Shown here one piece after another: positions 11,615 to 23,887 of a stretch of 64,000 nucleotides of DNA. Numbering within the stretch: position 1 is the stretch's first letter; each line of letters starts with the position of its first letter. The stretch is taken from contig CM049320.1 in assembly GCA_026874595.1 (NCBI GenBank), positions 30,972,214-31,036,213 of the forward strand, read 5' to 3'. Origin of the DNA: Sipunculus nudus. Taxonomy: Eukaryota > Annelida > Sipuncula > Golfingiida > Sipunculidae. A model generated the notes under the pieces. That model was given only the letters and a program-made list of their open reading frames with translations. It did no database searches and was not told the origin of the DNA. Made by a program: the position numbers and the translations under genes.

Positions 11615-11680
11615 CTGTCATTAAAAAACATGCTAACAAATAGTCAATACTGGAAGTACTTTATTGTCATAACAACCGCG
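11615..11680. repeat. Segment duplicated at 13,155-13,222
   Basis: It shares CTGTCATWAAAAAA, ACATGCYAACA and the block AATACTGGAAGTACTTTATT, then GTCATRACAACCG. It directly abuts the truncated end of the LINE fragment, so it may be element-associated flanking sequence. Confidence 0.65.
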
Positions 11681-11699
11681 GGCAAGTGCATAATAAGTA

Positions 11700-13130
11700 T
11701 ATCATAAATTGTAACAAAAAACAGATCTGATGCCTGGCCTGGAGATGGAGCAAAATACAGATTTGTACATACAATCAGAGTTTGATCAAATATTTTCATT
11801 GTAAATCAATTGACTCATTTAAATAGGCCCTGATTATGAAAAATAAAGTGGTTCCTGAGGTAACAAGGCTGAACTGTAAATTTTGTCACAAATTACAATG
11901 ATCTATTGTTAGTTAATGGTTCAACCTGGTCTCAATCATGCCCCCCCCCCCCCACCCGGGTCGAATCCCCCAGGTCATACACCGCTGCTCATGTGTGTTT
12001 AGCAATATGTTACACCTGCTTTAACACATGTCAAACATTTATTTCAACAGCAATAATTAATATGTTGTCAACTTATGATATTTTCATGTAATAATTCAAA
12101 CACAAGGAAGCAAAAAACACACACCATCTGCCAAACCACCAAGTGTAACAAAACAATCCTATGTGGTTATTCCAAATTCTCTAACATATTGGTTTGGTTA
12201 TGAAAACCTAGAGTGTAACCTAACAAATTGATCTCTGAAAAAGAAAATGTAAAGCCCCCACCTTTTCAGGCACGGATTCAATGCTCTCAATATATCTTGT
12301 TTTGTAGACCATTCACCTTTGTAATGATAAATTATGAAACAGTGCTTTTGATGAAACGGCCATTATCAAATGTACTAAACCTGCTTCTAAATTCAGTCTC
12401 CAGCATAGAGCCAGAAGTATCAGGATACCAGAACCTCCTTCAGCATTTGATTAATATCCAAATCATTGCTCATATTTTACCCCCCCCCCCCCCCCCCTTG
12501 GGTACACTGGTTCATCAAGTAGGTATCCTGTAGCTTGAAATGGCCAGATTCTGGGTAAATTTGCACTTGATACAAGTGATCTGCAGGCCGAAAACACATA
12601 CGACTTAAACACAAAGTCACGGTATATTAATTTGGAAGGGACGGGCAGTATACTAGTATCCTGTCAGCAGTTCAGATAAGCCTACCATTAATTAGGCATT
12701 AATTAAGGGAGGTGTGAAGGGATGCTTCATCAGCTATAAATCTACTATACCTGAGTTGTCTAGAGGTTATATTTGATTTCCCTTAATCAAGTACTAAGAG
12801 TCTGTTATGTATTGCTTTGCCATCTCGAGTTGTTTGCACAATCGAACATTTCAAAGATTGTTTGCTCACAAGTATATATAATACGGCAATATAATACATA
12901 ATAATCCCGTAGACGGTATAGAGTATACCGACCTTATGTTGTATTTACCCAATCCTATTCTACATATAGACCAAATGTTTAACCGTTCGTCTGTAAATCA
13001 AGGATTTGTATGAATATAACTTTAAATCGCTTACCTTTATCACCGGTCTGCTTTATGTACCATGTTTAAATTTCGCAAGCGCTCAGCGAAGCGTGAAGCA
13101 TGCAACCTCAACATCAATATTTTACGTTCA
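11700..13130. other. No gene seen; two poly-C tracts
   Basis: Homopolymer C runs occur at about 11,941-11,953 and 12,481-12,497. A short palindromic GACGGTATAGAGTATACCG lies near 12,912. No ORF here resembles a known protein. Confidence 0.5.
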
Positions 13131-13154
13131 GCAGACTATTGGGGGAAGACTACT

Positions 13155-13222
13155 CTGTCATAAAAAAAACATGCCAACAGATCGTGTAGACAATACTGGA
13201 AGTACTTTATTGTCATGACAAC
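13155..13222. repeat. Second copy of the 11,615-11,680 segment
   Basis: Same block order as at 11,615-11,680, with small substitutions and an 8-9 bp length difference around GATCGTGTAGAC. Confidence 0.6.
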
Positions 13223-13732
13223 CGTGCATGCCTACGTACGGACATTGCCGATAGACTGTTGTAGGGGATACGGTTGGTGTTATCATTAAGTAATATAATG
13301 ATATAACATCAACCATTTTAAGTGGGATGCAATATTCATTTTGAACTGTTGTCACACTATGTTTCAAATGTGCATATCTTCATGTATTTAACTTAAGTTT
13401 CTCGATTATCTAATTAAAATGTAAAGTAATGTAAACAGTTGTTGTTGTTGTTTTTGTTTTTATGCAGTTTAGTTGTTGTTATAAACAACTCGTTGGTTCT
13501 TTCAGCTATCACATTTGATCTTGGATAGCTCTGGCTTGAGAGTGTATGGATAAATCTCCACTTTTTTTAAAAAGCCCTTTATACATTCAGAGCCCATGAC
13601 GAGATATATCGTCGTCATAAATGATTGCCCCATTGTGTTAATATTTACACTTAACATTAACATTTCTGGGGTAACGTTACTTACCCTTCCCTTGACAGAT
13701 AACGGAGTTAAGCCCAGAAAACCTGTAAAGGT

Positions 13733-13832
13733 CTCCAAATGTTCCACTTTACGTGATATCTATCACAATTTTCAACTTGCTCCAGAAGTGGAAACACATG
13801 ACACAACAGGCACCTTCCTCCAACAACCATGA
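13733..13832. repeat. Second copy of the 10,015-10,115 segment
   Basis: Same block order as the first copy. Together with the 11.6/13.2 kb pair it shows duplicated blocks whose relative order is changed. Confidence 0.6.
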
Positions 13833-13849
13833 ATTCTTTATCCAGTGAT

Positions 13850-14790
13850 CTATTATTGATACCTTTTATTCACTTTGAAAATTTAACATTCCCGTCGATT
13901 ATTCTGATTAAAGTGCTTTATTAATACCTTTATTATTCCCTTTGGAAATTTATCATAATCATTTGTTTCATAAAGTTAAAGATCAATATAATTAATTTGC
14001 ATTATTTATACCTTTATTATTCCCTCGGCAAGTTTGTTTCATAAAGTTGTAGATAAATGTTACTAATGTTCATTATTGATATCTTTATTATTCACTTGGG
14101 AAATTAAACATCCCGTTTGTATCATAAAGTTATCGATTAATGTGAATAATGTCCATTATTGATACCTTGATTATTCATTTGGGATATTTATCATCCCGTT
14201 TGATTCATAAATTTATCGATTTACGTAATTAATGTTCATAATTGATACCTTTATTATTCACTTGGGATATTTACCATCCCGTTTGATTCATAAATTTATC
14301 GATTAATGTGATTAATTTTCATCATTGATACCTTTATTATTCACTTGGGAAATTTAACATCCCCGTTTGATTCATAAATTTATCGATTAATGTGATTAAT
14401 GTTCATTATTGATAACTTTATTATTCACTTGGGATATTTAACATCCCCGTTTGTTTCATTAATTTATCGATTAATGTTCATTATTGATACCTTTACTATT
14501 CACTTGTGATATTTAACATCCCCGTTCGATTCATAAATTTATCGATTAATGTGATTAATGTTCATTATTGATACCTTTATTATTCCCTTCGGATATTTAA
14601 CATCCCCGTTTGTTTCATAAAGTTATTGATTAATGTAATTAATGTGCATTATTGATATCTTTATTATTCCCTTGAAAAATTTAACATCTCCGTTTGTTTC
14701 AAAAAGTTATTGATTAATGTAATTAATGTGCATTATTGATATCTTTTCCCTTGGAAAATTTAACATCTCCGTTTGTTTCATAAAGTTATC
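13850..14790. repeat. Minisatellite/satellite array, about 75-86 bp unit, about 12 copies
   Basis: Units read TTCATTATTGATACCTTTAT, then TATTCACTTGGGATATTTAA, then CATCCCCGTTTG, then TTCATAAATTTATCGATTAA and TGTGATTAATG. Copies start near 13,859, 13,924, 14,008, 14,075, 14,160, 14,246, 14,327, 14,410, 14,485, 14,570, 14,655 and 14,737. The TATCGAT core is palindromic. Edge copies are the most divergent, as expected for unequal exchange. Confidence 0.9.
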
Positions 14791-14799
14791 TGAATTCCT

Positions 14800-15289
14800 G
14801 AGGGTTTATTCTGTACATGATATGACATGGATGTATAAAAAAAATAAACCTTTATTATGTCAAAAGTTATAATTATATTATCACAATTATCTGATTATCT
14901 AATTAAAAAAAGTAATTCTATGATCCATATGTATGCATGCAAATAATATGAAAGAAACCACTCCATTAGTTTTTGTCTTATAATGCTAGCACTTCTGTCA
15001 AGGGAAAACGATGGGGATTATTGAAACGAGCAAATACAAGAAGAAGCTATCATTGGAAGTCGACCATTTACATAAGCTGCGTCCTCTCACCCATATCTAT
15101 GAACTTATCAAGTTTGATAAACATTTGTCAAATATTTCTTGAATTGTATAGCCAGGAAGTAACCATAGTATCCCCGACTTTCTCTTGTGATACAATTACC
15201 TCACATAAATAAAGAACAAGGCCTACAGGCCTAGTGCGAACCTGTGCATTAAGAAATACACCAGGTATAATGCTTCAATGCTGGACCAT
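14800..15289. other. No gene seen
   Basis: This is AT-rich sequence with one 79-codon ORF of no recognisable type. Confidence 0.5.
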
Positions 15290-15610
15290 TACTTCTCATG
15301 TATATGAACAATGCAAGTACTAAACATTTTGAATAAGAAACAATTACACAAACATCACTGCTGAAATTCTGGCATGGGTGCACACAACACAAAAATGATT
15401 GTAGCTTGTATACAACGAAGCTATCAGAGATATATACATATGCCCAAATTCAGGCTGATATATCAAACTCCTCTGTAGAAATAAGCAGGCACATACACTG
15501 TGCAAAAGTCATTGTAGGTGGCGACACCTATTTTGTGAACGAGAAAGCCATCAAAGACACATAGACAGGTCAAAATATCAGCCCAATACATCAAAATTAC
15601 CTTGACTCTG
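15290..15610. repeat. Second copy of the 540-900 diverged repeat
   Basis: It is collinear with 540-900, including TTGTAGGTGGCG and GAGAAAGCCATCAAAGA-like blocks. It precedes the short tandem repeats at 15.7 kb. Confidence 0.5.
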
Positions 15611-15689
15611 ATGCATGGGGCTGACCAGGCTTAGGTGAGAAAGGCAGTTGCCCCGAGTGAACTGTGACAAATTTGCTAGCTGGCTCAGG

Positions 15690-15985
15690 CTACTGCACTA
15701 AGTAAACTCATGACCTGCACATGGCTAGACTGAGTGAACTTTCGACCTGTACCTGGCTGCACTGAGTGAACTCTTGACCTGTTGCATAATCTGACACAGT
15801 TGGTAGTCCACATGCAGCCCTGAGGGGCATGACACCCATGAGGTGATCACATGGTGGCCATGAGGTGTTCACATGTCACCCATGAGGTGATCACATGCCT
15901 TGTGCTCTGCTGCACTGACTGAACTCTTGACCTATATCTGGCTGCACTGACTGAACTCTTGACCTATATCTGGCTGCACTGAATG
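15690..15985. repeat. Short tandem repeats with GAACTCTTGACCT and CCATGAGGTGATCACATG units
   Basis: A unit of roughly 36-45 bp containing CTGGCTGCACTGA and TGAACTCTTGACCT recurs about six times in 15,700-15,985. It is interrupted at 15,825-15,900 by three copies of an about 24-bp unit, CACCCATGAGGTGATCACATG. No coding content is apparent. Confidence 0.75.
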
Positions 15986-17310
15986 AACTCTTGATTTGTT
16001 GCAAAATCCGAAACAGTTGGCAGTTTCGCAACCTATTTAAAGATACAAACAGAATCTTGGCCTGTTGGTAAGTCTGTTTACACATACTGAAAGACTTTGG
16101 CTAAAATGCTTTTTTTTTCAAGCTGACATATTCATAAACTTTTGATCAAAATATCTAAAATAACAAAAGATGCAGTTCTTACATTATTAAAGGTCCAATA
16201 ATTATGCCGAAAATCATTCAAGTAAACTTGAACAAAGGCCACCTAAGAATAATTTTTGTGCAATGTTTTGTAGAAGAACAGTTTTGCAGTCCTCAGTTTG
16301 AAATAGACCTAATAATGGCCATAAGACCAACTTAAGCTTTTCTGATATGATTTAAAGAACCATGTCCTAGGATAATTCTTTGAAAAGTTCAACGATTCAA
16401 CTTGACAGTTTCATCATAAATATTTTTAAGCTGAAAGAGGCTTAAATTTATGAGGTTTTTGCCAATAACAAGTGACCCATGGGTCATGACGCTCAGCTGA
16501 CTGGGAAAAGATTTGCAAAAGGAAATTTTATCATCTGAATGGTAGTGTATAACCATTGAACTGAAGCATCAAACAGATTAACCAACAGGCTGAGATTGTG
16601 TCTGTATTAGTATATCTCAAGAATAGAGAAAAAATGTGTAAACTTTAAAAAAATACAGGTGGCTCCACCAGTCTGCAGAAACTAATAAAAACACTTAATG
16701 GTCAATATCCATGCAAAGAAGCATGGTGGTCTCTGGATTAGTTGTTCAGATACTTCAGCTTTTGTATCAGATTTTCCATTATTCAGAGGGATAATTTGGA
16801 GTCCTATAGCTTGAAGGATATGGGTAACAGAGACCTAATTTCAGGTTTCCACGGACACTTTTCATGGGCCTCCTTGCATGACAAGAATGAAGATTCTAGG
16901 TCCAGTTGTTACAATTTGTTCCCTGTTGACAGATAACCACATCTTTAAAGGTCTCAAAATTAGAGAAATAATTCGTAAAAATTTGAAAAAAAATAGAGGT
17001 GGCGCACCCAGTTTGCTGAAACTGATGGAACATGTCATGATCAATATGTATGCTAAAAATCATGAGCATCAGTGTTGTAGTTATTGAGATACTGGAGTTT
17101 TTGTATCCAAATTTCAATATTCTGAGCTGTACTTTGGAGTGCCATAGCTCAAAGGATATGGGTAACAGAGACCCAATTTCAGGTTTCCCTGGAGACTTTT
17201 AATGGGTCTCCCTGTGTGTCAAGAATGAAGATTCTAGGTCCAGTCGTTACAATTTGAACCCTGTTGACAGATAACTTCATCCTTAAAGGTCTCAAAAATA
17301 GAGAAAACTA

Positions 17311-19566
17311 GATGTGTCGGAACGACATGAATGCCCCCGCCTGGGGCAAATTAGAAACATTTGTTAAATTTTGTAAAATTTTGTAAGTTCAGGAGGTGTT
17401 GTATGGTCAAAAGTAGGTCAACAAGGGCAAAATGCAAACTCTATCTGTAACGGGTCATTATCAAGCAACACACAAAAAATCAGGCCAGTATCTGCAGGCG
17501 TTGTGAAAAAAGTCCATACATGTGCATTTTTCATAAAAATTTCTGTCATTTATGAAATTTTCTATGTTCAGGATCTGTCATATGGTCAAAAATAGGTTAA
17601 CTGGGACGAAACGCGAACTCGATCTGTAAGTGGTCATTATGCCCCCACAGACCAAACATTAGGCCAGTATCTGTAAGCATTGCATTGCGAAACTAGAATA
17701 TTAGCGAAAGCTGATAATCAGTTATAAATTTAAATTGGGGAGGTATGTACCATGTTTCATAACAATCCACCAAATGCTTCCTGAGAAATAAGCTCCTACG
17801 TTTTTCTCTATACTAAGCTCTGGGACCTTGAAAAGTAGGTCAAGATCACCCATCTTTGAACTTGACCAAGATTTTGTAAATATAATGCAATAGCACTGAA
17901 GAAGTGAAGTTCCTGTGTTAAATACCTTTGGAGATATCCTGCACAAAAGGCAAAAATTGAAAAATCCGATAAAATTTCATTAAAAAATCAGAAATTGCAG
18001 GTGGCGCCACCAAAATTGTGCAGCACGTACAGACCATCAGTCCCAATGACCATAGCAAGTTTTGTGAAAATCCACACAATGGTTCCTGAGATATAAGCTT
18101 CTGAGTGTTTTTCTATAATCAGCTCTAAAATGTAGAAAAATGGGTCAAGGTCACCCATCTTCGAACTTGACCGAGATTTATCGATATACATCTTCACTGA
18201 TGAAATAAAATTCCAACAGTGAATCCTTTTTAGAGATATCCCGCTCACAAGGTAAAAGTTAACAGACGCGGACGGACGGACGGACGGAGACAGGACAGAC
18301 AGATGGACGGACGGACAGACGGACAGCTTGGGTGACGACAATAGTCCATCAGCCTATGAGCTGAGGGCTAAAAACGGCTGTACATGTACGTTTGTCATAA
18401 AAATTTATATTTTTCATGAAATTTCTCTGTTTAGGAGCCGTAAAACAATCAAAAGTAGGTCAACCGGGACGAAACGCGAACTCAATCTGTAACTGGTCAT
18501 TATCTGTCCACACATGAAAAATCAGGGCGGTATCTGCAGGCATTGCGGAAAAAAAGTCCGTACATATGCATTTGTTATGAAAATTTCTATTTTTCATGAA
18601 ACTTTCTATGTTCAGGAGCAGTCAAATGGTCAAAAGTCGGTCAACTGGGACAAAACAAGAAATCGATCTGTAACTGGTCATCATCTGCCAACACACCAAA
18701 AATCAGGTCCGTATCTGCAGGCATTGCAAAAAAAAAGTCCGTACATGTGCACTTGTCATGAAAATTTATATTTTTTATGAAATTTTCTTTGTTAGGGCAC
18801 CGGCAAACGGTCAAAAGTAGGTCAACTGGGACAAAACGTTATATCGATCTGTAACTGGTCATTATCTGCCCACACACCGAAAATCAGGCCAATATCTGCA
18901 GGCATTGCGAAAAAAAGTCCGTATATGTGTATTTGTCATGAAAATTTCTATTTTTCATGAAACTTTCTATGTTCAGGAGCAGTCAAACTGTCAAAAGTAG
19001 GTCAACTGGGATAAAACAAGAACTCGATCTGTGACTGGTCATTCTTGCCAACACACCAACAATCAGGCCAATATCTTCAGGCATTGCGAAAAAAAGTCCG
19101 TATATGTGTATTTGTCATGAAAATTTATATTTTCCATGAAATTTTCTATGTTTAGGAGACGTAAAACGGTCAAAAGTAGGTCAACTGGGACGAAACGCGA
19201 ACTCGATCTGTAACTAGTCCATATCTGCATACACACCAAAAAATGGCCCATGTCTGCAGATATTGCGAAAAAAATCCATACATGTGTATTTGTCATGAAA
19301 ATTTCTGTTTTTCATGAAATTTTCTAAGTTCAGGAGCCGTAAAACCGGCAAAAGTAAGTCAACCGGGACGAAACGCGAATTCGATCTGTAACTAGTCATT
19401 ATCTGCCCACACACCAAAAACCAGGCCAATATCTGCAGGCATTGCGAAAAAAAGGTCCGTACAACTGTTTGATTTCGGAATGACGGAATGACTGAAGGAG
19501 GGAAGGACGGAAGGACGGACATGGGTAAAACTATATGCCCCGGCCACTTTGTGGCGGGGGCATAAA
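17311..19566 (+). repeat. Nested insertion: about 180-bp tandem array
   Basis: The 337-bp array is broken after CAAAAATAGAGAAAA by sequence starting CTAGATGTGTCGGAACGACA. It resumes after CTTTGTGGCGGGGGCATAAA. Inside, an about 180-bp unit recurs. Its landmarks are CAGGCATTGCGAAAAAAAGT, TGTCATGAAAATTTCTATTT, GGTCAAAAGTAGGTCAACTG and a CGATCTGTAACTGGTCATTA block. Copies start near 18,537, 18,717, 18,898, 19,079, 19,257 and 19,437, with diverged copies near 17,493 and 17,672. The ends carry CCCCCGCC and GGCGGGGG, a short inverted pair. Confidence 0.85.
17695..18372 (+). repeat. Second-level nested repeat inside the 180-bp array
   Basis: The 180-bp array is itself interrupted between GCATTGCGAAA and a CTGTACATGTACG block. 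The insert has two diverged units with GGTCAAGRTCACCCATCTT and GAACTTGACC(A/G)AGATT, then a GGACGGACGGACGGA run. It ends with GTCCATCAGCCTATGAGCTG and AGGGCTAAAA. The end style (GACGG run, then AGCTGAG...CTAAAA) mirrors the outer element, suggesting a related family. Confidence 0.75.
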
Positions 19567-20952
19567 AAATTGTAAAAATTTGAAAAATACAGGTGGCGCC
19601 ACCAGTCTGCAGAAACTGATGAAACATCTCATGATCAATATGTATGCCAAAAAATCATGACGATCAGTGATGTAGTTAATGAGATATTGAAGCTTTTTTA
19701 TGAAATTTTTTACTATTCTGGGGGATACTTTTGGGCCCCATAGCTCAAAGAATATCGGTAACAGAGACCTAATTTCTGGTTTCCATGGAGACTTTTCATA
19801 GGTCTCTCAGAACGTCAAGAATGAAGATTCTAGGTCCAGTTTTTATGATTTGTGCCCTGTTAACAGATGTTCACATTTTTAAAGGTCTCAAAAATAGAGG
19901 AAACAATTCATAATAAATTAAAAAATACAGGTGGCGCTACCAGTCTGCAGAAACTGTTGGACATCTCATGATTCATATGTATGCCAAAAATCATGACCAT
20001 CAGTGATGTAGTAATGAGATATTGAAGTTTTTGTATTAAATTTTTCACTATTCTGGGGGGTACTTTGAGGCCCCATAGCTCAAAGGATATGGGTAACAGA
20101 GACCTAATTTCTGGTTTCCATGGAGACTTTTCATAGGTATCTCAGAATGTCAAGAATGAAGATTCTAGGTCCAGTCTTTACGATTTGTGTCCTGTTAACA
20201 GATGTTCACATTTTTAAAGGTCTCAAAAATAGAGAAAAAAAAATCTTAAAAAATAAAAAAATACAGGTGGCCCCACCAGTCTGCAGAAACTGATGAAACA
20301 TCTCATGATTAATATGTATGCCAAAAATCATGACCATCAGTGATGTAGTTAATGAGATATTGAAGTTTTTGTATGAAATTTTTCACTATTCTGGGGGGTA
20401 CTTTGGGGCCCCATAGCTCGAAGGATATGGGTAACAGTGACCTAATTTCTGGTTTCATGGAGACTTTTCATAGGTATCTCAGAATGTTAAGAATGAAGAT
20501 TCTATGTCCAGTCTTTACAATTTGTGCCCTGTTAACAGATGTCCACATTTTTAAAGGTCTCAAAAATAGAGAAAAAATTCGTAAAAAAATTGAAAAATAC
20601 AGGTGGCGCTACCAGTCTGCAGGAACTGATGGAACATCTCATGATCAATATGTATGCCAAAAATCATGACCATCAGTTATGTAGTTAATGAGATGAGTTT
20701 TTGTAGGAAATTTTTGACTATTCTGGGGGGTATTTTGGGGCCCCATAGCTCGAAGGATATGGGTAACAGAGACCTAATTACAGGTTTCCAAAGAGATTTT
20801 TTATGGACCTCTCTGGATGTAAAGTAAGAAGATTCCAGGTCCAGCGGTTACGATTTGTGTCCTGTTAACGGACAGACTCCCGGACGGCCGGACGGACGAC
20901 GGACAAAAGTTGATCCCTATAGCTCAGATGACTTACAGTCAGCTGAGCTAAA

Positions 20953-21785
20953 AAATAGGTCAATGTAGGTGGCACCACAAAATCTTCAACTTCAAATATG
21001 AGTCATGTGACCAACATATACTTGTTAATGCTAGCTTCTGTCATTTCTGAGATTACTATGTCAGTATGCTTAATTGGCCGAGGGCTTGCCTCTGGGTCAT
21101 TTTTGTAGAATATTGATCAATTTGGCTGGACCGTTTACAAGAAGAAGACCTTTAAAGGTTTTTCAGCTTTTCCCCTATAAAATCTAAGTAAATGCAGATA
21201 GCAAAAAAAATAAGCTGAATCCCACAACATTTGATATGTGACAGATTATTGCATAAAATCTAGGGATGATAGCTCCTCTATTTCTGAGAAATTATAGGTT
21301 AATGTACAGATGACCAATGACCCCCGTACAAAAAAAAGGTCAATGCAGGTGGCGCCACCAATACCTGAATTTCATATATGACTCATGTGACCAACACTGG
21401 CATAAAGTTTGGTGATGATAGCTCCGGTCGTTTCTGAGATTGTCATTTTAGTATGCTTTTTTGGACAGTTAGCTAAGTTTAACTTCCTGTGACTCGGCTA
21501 AAATTCACCGAACTTGAACCATTCGAACAAACTTGAGAGAGATGGTATAAAAGATTATTTCTGTGAAATATTGAACAATTTTGCTTGACTGTTTCGGAGG
21601 AGAAGATTTTAAAGTTTTATTAGCTTTCCTCTATAAAATCTAAGAAAATGCAGAGTTTTTTAGATGGCTAATTTTTTGCATTAAATTTCATGAAACTAGC
21701 TCTAGTTGTTTTCGAAATATTATGGGTTAACGACGACAATAGACGATGCCAAACCAATGCATTAGCTCACAGGTTCGCTATAAAG
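20953..21785 (+). repeat. Related repeat adjoining the composite element
   Basis: Two diverged units of about 380 bp carry GGTGGCRCCACMA followed by CATATATGACTCATGTGACC-like text and TTCTGAGATT. The segment ends with GACGACAATAGACGATGCC and TTAGCTCACAGGTTCGCT, the kind of end seen in the nested insert at 18.3 kb. Confidence 0.55.
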
Positions 21786-21991
21786 TCGGTGGTGCATTAA
21801 CGTTCAAAGACATTGGGTAGGTTTCACAAAAGAGGATGGTCTATAACGTTTTTTTTTACTTACCGTCGCCTTTCTCATGAACATGAACAATGCCTTCATT
21901 ATTACACTGTATTATCAATTTATCATTTCTATATAATGCGAAGGTCCTCTCGATCTGCTAATTCTTTAATATATGAATATATATAGTTATA

Positions 21992-21992
<1 letters not shown>

Positions 21993-22053
<61 letters not shown>

Positions 22054-22060
22054 TATATTC
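21993..22060. repeat. (TA)n microsatellite
   Basis: Near-pure TA dinucleotide tract. Confidence 0.95.
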
Positions 22061-23887
22061 TTCTCTGACCCTCTTATTCCACAAGCAAATGTTACCTCTT
22101 TACTCTATAGCTACAACTGGAAATTATCACACGCAAACACGCACACTACAATAATTTGTGCTTTTTCCACTGTGGCCGTGAACGAGTTGTATTCGGTACT
22201 TAAATTAAGACACGCCTTAAATTATTCAATACCGGTCTGCTGCACGGCATGCCTGATGCCCATATCGCGTGATATACTATTGATTATTATAGCAATTACC
22301 CGTGCTACGCACGGTTAGGGGCAACAGTTAGTTCTGATATCAAATGGTCTTTTTTGGTTGAATGTCTTGGTTATACAGTATTACCATCATGCCCTTTAGC
22401 ACCTCACTTCAATGTCAGATTTTAAAAAACGTTGTGATTAAATTCCACTGACCATTACCTCAGGTAATTTAAAGGATCACTATTCAGAAGTATGAGTTGA
22501 CAGGAAGGGTTTGGACTGGGCTTAGGTGGTATTCATGTTAACTAAAAAAAAACAGTTCTTACCCTACCCAAACCCACTTGCTCCGAAAAAATCGATCAGA
22601 TAATATTAGAATATTCTTCTGATGGTAATATCCGTAAAATTTAACCCGAAACAGTGAAATTATACTAAAAGCACTGTATGATTGGCCTCGTGGACATGGT
22701 AGGGATTTTTCATGCATTGTAAAATGTGAATGGCTAGCCATGCATCGCGTGTGACTGATAGGACTGTTTGAGGTTGTTGAATAGGTGCAGTCATTTAAAG
22801 TTCATTGTGAAAGTTATCCATGGTTCTTGGCAAAAATCTCGAAAATCTTGGTCAGTAACAGATGTGCACTGTCATAATCTCGATCCCAGATAATGAACCA
22901 GTGAGGAAACGACCTGTATCTATACCCTACTTTGTCCGATCGTACTGTAAACAGGTAGGACGAAATAAAAACGGCGTGAGACCTACAGAAACTTACTCAA
23001 AACGAGCAGAACCTTCCGAGAACCTACTGCAAAATTTAGAAGTGTGTAGAACATGTTGCCAACACGTTCAGAACTTGTAATTTGGTCAGAACGTGACGTT
23101 GACGTGACATTGTCAGGACGATCGCCAGGACAACAAGAACTTCGTCACCTGCGCAATAAACTCTTAAAACCCAAGCCACCAGCATCCAGACAATTTGAAA
23201 CTGGTCTAGAACCTTATATCGAATGATGACAGAGCGATAGATAAAGCTACGCGAGAGTTCGTTGGAGTGTCGTCGGATGAGTATTTTTCACTTGCAAACA
23301 ATGTAGAAAACACTTACGAAAAGAAAAGCTTACCATTTTAGCTAGAAGAAATATTCTCCTTCAATGATGTGAAGCGGATTGTTTGACGAAACAATAAGCC
23401 CTGATTATGCATGAGTGGTCCGCGAACATTATGACACTGAAATACGCCGTGCGGGCTATGAAGAATAACTGTGGCAAGCCAAATTAACCTTTTACCATAA
23501 ACATTCCACCTTCTTTATGCCCCATTGTTGATAACTTCTTCTTTAACCTTATGTAATGTGATACTAATGCATGCAAATTTTGCCCTATTACGGACAAAAA
23601 CTTATAAGTGAGACATAATTGATGTGGGCATGTGGCATCCACATGTAAAAAAAGCAAACCAAAAGAATTTGTTTGTTTCCATCTAATTCGTGATATTTGA
23701 CAGTATACCTTATATTTAATCTTAACGTGTTCAGCTGTACCGTTGCCATATACATTTAAATTTATATAAATGAAATGGAGATAGGTGATTTTTTTTGTTT
23801 AATTTTTCTATAAAACCATTCCTGTAAAATAATTATAAATACCAAGAAAATCGAAAATAATCATAAACCATTGGAGCCATTCAAATA
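22061..23887. other. No gene seen
   Basis: A short hairpin, ACCCGTGCTACGCACGGTT, lies near 22,298. A stretch around 22,975-23,150 repeats the word AGAAC and related CCAGAAC/GTCAGAAC motifs. The small plus-strand ORF at 22,862-23,080 has no recognisable features. Nothing else is supported. Confidence 0.5.

Larger units (their letters stand above)
16468..20952 (+). mobile_element. Composite element built of about 337-bp tandem units, with nested insertions
   Basis: The left terminus is AAGTGACCCATGGGTCATG (containing the palindrome TGACCCATGGGTCA) followed by GCTCAGCTGA. The right terminus is a hairpin, TAGCTCAGATGACT...AGTCAGCTGAGCTA, at 20,921-20,951. The body is tandem units of about 336-338 bp whose landmark GGTGGCGCCACCAGTCTGCA recurs near 16,661, 16,997, 19,592, 19,930, 20,266 and 20,602. 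Each unit has a fixed order: GATCAATATGTATGCC, ATGGGTAACAGAGACCTAAT, a TCTAGGTCCAG block and TGTTAACAG. A GGACGGACGG-type run precedes the right end. An inverted copy occupies 56,476-59,724. No transposase ORF is visible. A non-autonomous, tandem-core element (pearl- or Helentron-associated-like) is an inference. Confidence 0.75.

Noticed and set aside
17988-19627. ORFs of 70-137 codons within 16.5-21 kb and 56.5-59.5 kb
   Set aside because: They repeat with the tandem units and change frame between units, so they are repeat by-products rather than genes.
16468-20952. CRISPR-like array (regular repeats)
   Set aside because: Units of 180 and 337 bp are fully repetitive with no unique spacers, and the genome is eukaryotic.
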